Assembly: GCA_903873185.1 (NCBI GenBank)
Contig: CAIQNN010000032.1
Coordinates: 1-52,989 of the forward strand
DNA length: 52,989 nucleotides
DNA from: an uncultured Actinomycetes bacterium
GTDB taxonomy: Bacteria; Actinomycetota; Actinomycetes; Nanopelagicales; Nanopelagicaceae
Direction of reading: 5' to 3'
Shown here piece by piece: positions 45,539-52,989 of the stretch (within the stretch, counting starts at the first letter, position 1; each line of letters opens with the position of its first letter). Made by a program: the position numbers and the translations under genes. A model generated the notes under the pieces. That model ran no database searches. It was not told the DNA's origin and was given only the letters and a program-made list of their open reading frames with translations.

Positions 45539-46710
45539 GCGGCGCTCCCGGTTACAAGATTCAGTTGCGGTTTTATTGGAGTTACTAGTTCTTGGTAGTG
45601 CCTCATCAATTGATGATTCACGCGGCTCCAAGTTCGTTCTACGACGGAGTCTCTGGAGATCTCTGAAACGAATTCTCGATCATTGCGCAATCTAAAGTGG
45701 GTAACCGCACTCTGTAACTCGTAAGGATTCGAAGTATCAATTATGTATCCAGTCGTTCCGTGCGTTACTAGATCCGCTGGGCCGCCAGTCTTTGGCACCA
45801 CACAAGGAGTACCGGATGCAAGTGCTTCTTGTACTGCTTGGCAGAAAGTTTCATTAGGTCCTGGATGAATAAAGAGATCCAAGGTGGCGTAAATGCTCGC
45901 CAACTCTTCTCCCGATTGAAACCCAGTGAAAATCGCGTTTGGTAATTCGCGTTCCAATTTCGCTCGCGCTGGGCCTTCGCCTGTGATTACCAATTGAATC
46001 AATGGATCTAGATCCAAAATTTGAAGATCTGAGATGCGCTTTTCATTTGCGAGTCTTCCCACATAACCCACAACAATCTTTTCGCCACGGTTAGTGCTTG
46101 CCTCAGCGTTCTGAAATTTGAGCCATTGTTTGTAAAGATTTTCATCCCGCTTGAGTGGAGTAAATAGCTTGGTGTTCACTCCTCGGCGCCAGAGATGGAC
46201 ATTTTCCACGCCCTGGGATACCAGTTCATTCTTAGCTGAGGAAGAGGGCGCCAATGTGCGGTTCGTATTTGAGTGAATCTTGCTTACAATTTTTCGCAAC
46301 CCAGAGTGGGCCATCGTCATCCCGTAATGCGTTGCGAAACCAGCTAGATCGGTTTGGTAAACGGAGAGCGTCGGGATGTTCAGGCGCTTTGCGATTCGGG
46401 CGCTGTAGCCGCCAAGGACGAAGGGACTCGCTAAATGCAAAATATCCGGCGCAAAACCATCGATCAAAAATTCCAATTTCCTTCTTGGCACCGCGACCGG
46501 TAGGCCAATAGGCAAGATAGATTGAAGTGGTAGTGATGGAACTCGCTTGATACGGTGGCCGAAGTACTCAGACGGACCACCGGCACTTTCTGGGGCGATT
46601 ACAAGCGCCTGATGCCCTTCTTCGGCTAGGAACTCTAAGATTCGAAGGACGGAGTTAGTGACCCCGTTGACCTGAGGTAAGAATGATTCGGTAACAATTC
46701 CGATTCTCAT
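45535..46710 (-). CDS. GT4 glycosyltransferase, MgtA/PimB-like mannosyltransferase
   Basis: A 391-residue GT-B enzyme. MRIGIVTESFLPQVNGVTNSVLR, HRIKRVPSLPL, YQTDLAGFATHYG, LWRRGVNTKLFTPLKR, VGYVGRLANEKRI and HPGPNETFCQAVQEALASGTPCV form the pattern of actinobacterial GDP-mannose-dependent transferases (MgtA/PimB type) that build glycolipids. It is first of a run with a second GT4, an SGNH hydrolase and glgX. The donor is inferred from resemblance only. Confidence 0.88.
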   Translation of the reverse strand: MRIGIVTESFLPQVNGVTNSVLRILEFLAEEGHQALVIAPESAGGPSEYFGHRIKRVPSLPLQSILPIGLPVAVPRRKLEFLIDGFAPDILHLASPFVLGGYSARIAKRLNIPTLSVYQTDLAGFATHYGMTMAHSGLRKIVSKIHSNTNRTLAPSSSAKNELVSQGVENVHLWRRGVNTKLFTPLKRDENLYKQWLKFQNAEASTNRGEKIVVGYVGRLANEKRISDLQILDLDPLIQLVITGEGPARAKLERELPNAIFTGFQSGEELASIYATLDLFIHPGPNETFCQAVQEALASGTPCVVPKTGGPADLVTHGTTGYIIDTSNPYELQSAVTHFRLRNDREFVSEISRDSVVERTWSRVNHQLMRHYQELVTPIKPQLNLVTGSAA

Positions 46711-46824
46711 GGTTGAAGAGTGAGATGAGGAGAAAGCCTAAACTTGGTATTGAGGTTAAGTGTTGTTTAAGGCAAGGTGAAGAGTTGGGCAGACTCGCCC
46801 AGGTATTTAACCTTGGATTTTTTA

Positions 46825-46840
46825 GTTACTGGTCAGTAAC
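46825..46840. promoter_or_regulatory. Perfect palindromic operator upstream of etfBA
   Basis: GTTACTG (46825-46831), GT, CAGTAAC (46834-46840) is a perfect 16 bp inverted repeat 20 bases before the etfB start. It lies between TTGGAT (46813-46818) and TAACAT (46837-46842), a possible promoter with 18 bp spacing. The form suits a TetR-family repressor, as often found on fatty acid or branched-chain catabolic genes; no regulator is adjacent. I see nothing else in the 150 bp gap. Confidence 0.6.
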
Positions 46841-46860
46841 ATAAGCGGCATGGAGAGATT

Positions 46861-47670
46861 ATGAAGATTGCGGTCTGCGTAAAGCAGGTGCCCGATTCTT
46901 GGGCCGAGAAGAAGATGGCGGGTGGCGTTCTAGATCGCGCTGGCGTCGATGCGGTTTTAAATGATTTAGATGAATATGCCATCGAGGCCGCCCTGGCGCT
47001 GGTTGAGGCGAATTCGCCTACTGGAGCAACGGGCGAAGGCAGCGGGCATTCGATCACCTTGATTTCCATGGGACCAGAACGAGCGAGTGAATCGATTCGC
47101 AAAGGGCTCTCAATGGGAGCTGACGATGCAATCTTGATCACCGATCCAGCACTGGGCGGGTCAGATTCGTTGGCCACTTCATTAGTACTTGCCCAAGTGC
47201 TTTCTGCTGGGGGTTATGACTTAATTTTCTGTGGCACCGAATCAACCGATGCTCGCATGAGCGTTATCCCAGCGATGTTGGCCGAGCGACTTCAAATTTC
47301 GCAGCTGACCTTTGCGGGCGCAGTTAGCGTTGATACCACTAGCGCCACCGCCAAGATTTCTCGCGTTACCGATTCTGGAATCGAAGAGATGAGCGCGGCT
47401 TTCCCAGCAGTCATTAGCGTTATTGAAAAAATAAATGAGCCGCGCTACCCATCTTTTAAAGGCATCATGGCGGCGAAGAAAAAAATTATTGAGAGCAAGA
47501 GTTTGTCTGATATTGGATTGTCAACTTCCGATGTCGGTAGCGACGCAGCCCTAAGTTCGGTTGAAGATGCGCAAGCGCGGCCACCGCGCTCAGCCGGAAT
47601 AAAACTGGTTGACGAAGGTAACGCTGGTACCGCTTTAGCTGAATTCCTGGCAGAGAAGAGAGTTATATGA
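46861..47670 (+). CDS. etfB: Electron transfer flavoprotein, beta subunit
   Basis: The 269-residue small subunit of ETF, which takes electrons from acyl-CoA dehydrogenases. The N-terminus KIAVCVKQVPDSWAEKKM, VLNDLDEYAIEAAL and the conserved LISMGPERASESIRKGLSMGADDAILI with the following CGTESTDA segment are typical. GGAGAG precedes the ATG. It overlaps etfA by 4 bp. No acyl-CoA dehydrogenase gene is in the window. Confidence 0.95.
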   Translation: MKIAVCVKQVPDSWAEKKMAGGVLDRAGVDAVLNDLDEYAIEAALALVEANSPTGATGEGSGHSITLISMGPERASESIRKGLSMGADDAILITDPALGGSDSLATSLVLAQVLSAGGYDLIFCGTESTDARMSVIPAMLAERLQISQLTFAGAVSVDTTSATAKISRVTDSGIEEMSAAFPAVISVIEKINEPRYPSFKGIMAAKKKIIESKSLSDIGLSTSDVGSDAALSSVEDAQARPPRSAGIKLVDEGNAGTALAEFLAEKRVI

Positions 47671-48623
47671 GTAAAGTATTTATTCTCGCTGAGGTCACTA
47701 ACGGTCACATTGCTAAATCCACCGGCGAGCTCGCTACTTTTGCAAAAAGAATTGGCTCTGTAACGGCGATCGTTCTCAATGGGAAAGATGCCGCCTTAGA
47801 AGCAGAGCTAGCTAATTATTCGATCGACGAAGTTCGCTTCCTCTCGGGGGTTGATTTCAATTCGTATTCGGCTGCTGCAAGTGCGAGTGCGATCTCGGCA
47901 TTGATAACCGCTGAGGGACCTACCGCATTGCTAATTTCATCAACGGCCCAAGGGAAAGAGATTGCGGCTCGAGTATCCGTTCGCACTAAATCGGGAATCA
48001 TCACTGATGCTATTGATCTAGATTCCAATTTAATTGCAACGCAATCAGTATTCGGTGGTTCAACAACCGTTCATTCAAAAGTGAATAGTCCATGTGCCGT
48101 TGTAACCCTGCGTCCGAATTCGATCGAAGTTGTTTCAGTTGCTTCGACATTCACAGTTCTTGAAAGTTCCGTCACCGAGGCCGAACTAGGTGCAAATTCC
48201 ACTCGAGATCGAGTTCTTTCCGTTGCCGCCGCTGTGAGCGGTGGCCGTCCGGAGTTAACAGAGGCAAAAATTATTGTCTCGGGCGGTCGCGGAACCAACG
48301 GAGACTTCGGAGCAGTTGAAGCGATTGCCGATGCTCTTGGGGCCGCTGTAGGTGCCTCCCGAGCAGCCACTGATGCCGGTTGGTACCCACATTCACATCA
48401 AGTTGGCCAGACCGGAAAGACGGTTAGCCCTTCGGTATATATGGCTTGTGGTATCTCGGGTGCAATTCAGCACCGAGCCGGAATGCAGACCAGCAAACTG
48501 ATCGTCGCAATAAACAAGGATCCCGATGCCCCAATCTTTGATATTGCTGATTTTGGTGTCGTTGGCGATCTATTTAACGTTCTTCCTCAGGCAACTGCGG
48601 CCATTTTGGCTAAAAAGGCTTAA
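47667..48623 (+). CDS. etfA: Electron transfer flavoprotein, alpha subunit
   Basis: The 318-residue FAD-binding partner of EtfB. The C-terminal FAD domain shows SGGRGTNGDFGAVEAIADAL, VGASRAATDAGW, QVGQTGKTVSPSVYMACGISG, IQHRAGMQTSKLIVAINKDP and IFDIADFGVVGDLF, all family motifs. It is coupled to etfB by ATGA. The ETF normally hands electrons to a quinone reductase, which is not seen here. Confidence 0.95.
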   Translation: MSKVFILAEVTNGHIAKSTGELATFAKRIGSVTAIVLNGKDAALEAELANYSIDEVRFLSGVDFNSYSAAASASAISALITAEGPTALLISSTAQGKEIAARVSVRTKSGIITDAIDLDSNLIATQSVFGGSTTVHSKVNSPCAVVTLRPNSIEVVSVASTFTVLESSVTEAELGANSTRDRVLSVAAAVSGGRPELTEAKIIVSGGRGTNGDFGAVEAIADALGAAVGASRAATDAGWYPHSHQVGQTGKTVSPSVYMACGISGAIQHRAGMQTSKLIVAINKDPDAPIFDIADFGVVGDLFNVLPQATAAILAKKA

Positions 48624-48649
48624 TCGGCTTAAACCTTTAGACTTAAGGC

Positions 48650-49813
48650 ATGAGTATCTACTTCGATCATGCGGCGACAACGCCACTTTCGGAGGCAGCA
48701 GCCGCTGCCTTGATTGAACAGATGCGCAAACTCGGAAATGCCTCGAGCCTTCACACTCCCGGTCGTTCGGTTCGCAAAGATGTTGAAGAAGCCAGAGAGC
48801 TAATTGGCCAATTAGTTGGCGCCGCCCCAAGCGAGATAGTTTTTACCGGTTCCGGAACCGAAGCAAATAACTTGGCGATTAAAGGTTTCTACTGGAAAGC
48901 CCGAGATTTAAATCCGCGCTGCAAGGTCATCGTAATTTCGGAATTTGAACATCATGCAATTTTGGATCCGGTGGAATGGTTAGAAGAGCATGAAGGCGCC
49001 GAAATTATTCGAATTCCAATTACAGCAACCGGTTTTGTAGATCTTAATTTCCTATCCGAGGTCGTAGCTACTCGCGGTGATGAGATTGCTGTTATCGCCG
49101 TCATGCATTCCAATAATGAAATTGGAACCATTCAGCCAATCGCAGAAATCGTTAAAATCGCTGGCGACATTCCGGTCCACTCCGACGCAGTACAAAGTTT
49201 TGGAAAAGTTGATTTTAATTTTGCCGAACTTGGGTTAACTTCGGCGACCATCAGTGCCCACAAAATTGGGGGACCGCTTGGGGTGGCTGCTCTTGTTCTT
49301 CGTCGCGGCTTAGATGTGACTCCGATCCTTCATGGCGGCGGTCAAGAGCGCGATATTCGAAGCGGGACGCTAAATGCGCCGGCGATCGTCTCGTTTGCAG
49401 CCGCTGCCAAGAATACGATTGGCTCGATGGCTGCGAACGATCAGAAAGTGCGAGCGCTAAAGGCGGAATTGATCGCGGCACTGACAACAGAGATTCCAGA
49501 TATTCGAGTCAACGGCGCACAGTCTCCCTCACTGCCTGGAATTGTTAACCTGACCTTTCCCGGAACCGAAAGTGACGGTCTGCTCTTGCTATTGGATGCC
49601 GAAGGGATTGCCTGCTCAACTGGCTCAGCCTGTAGCGCTGGAGTGCCCAGACCTAGCCACGTCCTGTTGGCCATGGGTATTTCGGAGCGAGATGCCCGTT
49701 CTTCGCTGCGCTTCTCGCTGGGAATCAGTAATACGTCAGCCGAGATTGCTAAGTTGGCCAGTGTGATTTCTGCTGTAGTTGACCGGGCCCGAGCAGCATT
49801 GGCTCGAACATGA
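48650..49813 (+). CDS. Cysteine desulfurase
   Basis: PLP enzyme that takes sulfur from cysteine as a persulfide. In 387 residues, His101 ([10 protein letters not shown]), PLP-binding Lys205 (SAHKIGG) and catalytic Cys328 (GSACSAG) are all present, with the N-terminal YFDHAATTP. It is IscS/NifS-like. It directly precedes mnmA with a 4 bp overlap, so it should feed sulfur to tRNA thiolation. TAGACT (48638-48643) lies 6 bases before the ATG, suggesting a leaderless message separate from etfBA. Confidence 0.95.
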   Translation: MSIYFDHAATTPLSEAAAAALIEQMRKLGNASSLHTPGRSVRKDVEEARELIGQLVGAAPSEIVFTGSGTEANNLAIKGFYWKARDLNPRCKVIVISEFEHHAILDPVEWLEEHEGAEIIRIPITATGFVDLNFLSEVVATRGDEIAVIAVMHSNNEIGTIQPIAEIVKIAGDIPVHSDAVQSFGKVDFNFAELGLTSATISAHKIGGPLGVAALVLRRGLDVTPILHGGGQERDIRSGTLNAPAIVSFAAAAKNTIGSMAANDQKVRALKAELIAALTTEIPDIRVNGAQSPSLPGIVNLTFPGTESDGLLLLLDAEGIACSTGSACSAGVPRPSHVLLAMGISERDARSSLRFSLGISNTSAEIAKLASVISAVVDRARAALART

Positions 49814-50886
49814 AGTTGATCGCCGCCATGAGCGGCGGCGTTGACTCTGCGGTTGCGGCTGCCCGCGCCGTTGATTTGGGCCACGAGGTGGTCGGTGTGC
49901 ACTTGGCGCTCTCTAGCAATCCGCAGAAGTACCGATCCGGTGCTCGCGGTTGTTGCACCATAGAAGATTCTCACGATGCTCGTCGAGCCGCTGACGTAAT
50001 TGGAATTCCGTTTTACATCTGGGATATGGCCGAAGAGTTTCATGAAGGTGTAGTTGAGAACTTCATCGCCGAGTATTCAATTGGCAGAACGCCAAATCCA
50101 TGTCTGCGTTGCAACGAGAAGATCAAATTTGCTGCAGTCCTCGATCGGGCCAGAGCGCTTGGCTTCGACGGCGTGGTAACTGGTCATTACGCGCAGATGA
50201 AGGAGAGCTCGCAGGGGCGGCTAATGTATCGAGCCGCAGACCCGGCCAAAGATCAGTCGTATGTCTTGGCGGTGTTAAACACTGAGCAATTAGCGGGAGC
50301 TCACTTTCCGTTGGGGGATACGGTTAAATCTGACACCCGCAAAGAGGCAAAGAGCCGCGGACTTTATGTAGCTAATAAACCAGATAGTCACGACATTTGC
50401 TTTGTCCCATCCGGGGACAATGCTGGCTGGTTGCGCGAGCGGTTGGGCAGCGAGAGTGGACCGATTGTCGATGAGGCTGGGGTTAAATTAGGCGAGCACC
50501 AAGGGGCCTACACCTACACGATCGGACAACGCCGCGGACTCGGAATCACAATCCCAGCTGCCGGTGGCGAGCCTCGGTATGTTTTAAAAATCGAACCGAA
50601 GACCAACACCGTCGTAGTCGGCGATCATGAAGCGTTGGCAGTTAACAAAATTACGGGTGAGAAAGTTATTTGGTGTGGACCGGTACCGGCTGGTTTTGAA
50701 GTACATCGTGGCTTCGCTCAAGTTAGAGCTCATGGGACGCCGCTGGAATGTTCTTACCAACATGATGGCGAAACGATTGTGGTCTGCCTCGATCAGCCGC
50801 TTTATGGCCTTGCAACTGGCCAGGGCTTAGTTATTTACGATGATGATCGGGTTGTTGGTTCTGCCACCGTTAGCGCCACCGAGTAA
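49810..50886 (+). CDS. mnmA: tRNA 2-thiouridylase MnmA
   Basis: Thiolates U34 of tRNA-Glu, -Gln and -Lys. The 358-residue protein has the PP-loop [13 protein letters not shown] (6-18), catalytic Cys98 (PNPCLRCN) and Cys197 ([10 protein letters not shown]), plus the [10 protein letters not shown] segment. It overlaps the cysteine desulfurase by 4 bp, its natural sulfur donor. The length is normal. Confidence 0.96.
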   Translation: MKLIAAMSGGVDSAVAAARAVDLGHEVVGVHLALSSNPQKYRSGARGCCTIEDSHDARRAADVIGIPFYIWDMAEEFHEGVVENFIAEYSIGRTPNPCLRCNEKIKFAAVLDRARALGFDGVVTGHYAQMKESSQGRLMYRAADPAKDQSYVLAVLNTEQLAGAHFPLGDTVKSDTRKEAKSRGLYVANKPDSHDICFVPSGDNAGWLRERLGSESGPIVDEAGVKLGEHQGAYTYTIGQRRGLGITIPAAGGEPRYVLKIEPKTNTVVVGDHEALAVNKITGEKVIWCGPVPAGFEVHRGFAQVRAHGTPLECSYQHDGETIVVCLDQPLYGLATGQGLVIYDDDRVVGSATVSATE

Positions 50887-52952
<2,066 letters not shown>

Positions 52953-52989
52953 AAGGTAGTTCGGTACTACTGGCTCGGGTTAAACTCGG

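Noticed and set aside
45539-45631. N-terminal extension of the second GT4 gene
   Set aside because: It lies inside the preceding gene; the GT-B fold begins at the ATG that forms an ATGA overlap.

Overview
The window looks like a stretch of chromosome from a small-genome, moderate-GC actinobacterium. The signs are two Actinobacteria-type families of unknown function (DUF4192 and DUF3145), the long actinobacterial type of LeuA, a GlnA2-like glutamine synthetase, a fabD-fabH-acpP-fabF cluster beside the DUF3145 gene, an etfBA / cysteine desulfurase / mnmA / ligA run, and many leaderless-looking promoters. GC is about one half by eye (not computed), and genes are packed with 1-4 bp overlaps even at convergent ends. 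This fits the freshwater Nanopelagicales (acI, Planktophila-like) group, but that placement is inference. I see no phage genes, insertion sequences or CRISPR array.

Layout. 1-7134: the end of a secreted or surface protein, a DUF4192 protein, alanine dehydrogenase, glutamine synthetase, a leucine leader peptide with attenuator-like RNA, leuA, recO and uppS. 7146-14576: an accessory-looking locus with a LysR regulator divergent from a five-gene peptide-type ABC importer. The last ATPase of this importer is fused to a beta-lactamase-fold serine hydrolase, which makes it the most unusual system in the window. 14573-15708: a Zur-like repressor and a ZIP metal transporter behind a Zur-type box that sits on their promoter. 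15734-22456: a small monooxygenase-fold protein, glyS, a dihydrouridine synthase, a DUF218 protein, a dGTPase-like protein, dnaG and tRNA-Asn. 22504-23700: a DoxX-Rieske fusion and an ACT-domain protein.

23675-32186 is a galactoside utilisation locus. lacZ-galT-galE-galK run on the minus strand and a GH36 alpha-galactosidase gene is divergent from them. Together they would hydrolyse alpha- and beta-galactosides and carry galactose through the Leloir pathway to the UDP-glucose and glucose-1-phosphate pools. 32183-33828: a secreted GH25 muramidase with a stand-alone DnaX-C-terminal-like protein, behind a paired-palindrome promoter. 33895-36347: NfeD and SPFH membrane proteins, tRNA-Met, a secreted M23 peptidase, one strong bidirectional terminator, and a cold shock gene with a foldable 5' leader.

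36457-46710: DUF3145, a SIMPL protein, the type II fatty acid synthesis cluster, glycogen debranching enzyme, an SGNH hydrolase and two GT4 glycosyltransferases; these point to envelope lipid and glycan work plus glycogen turnover. 46825-52989: a palindrome-controlled etfBA pair, cysteine desulfurase, mnmA and ligA. The desulfurase supplies sulfur for the tRNA 2-thiolation done by MnmA. No biochemical function here has been tested; assignments rest on motifs and gene order read from the sequence.
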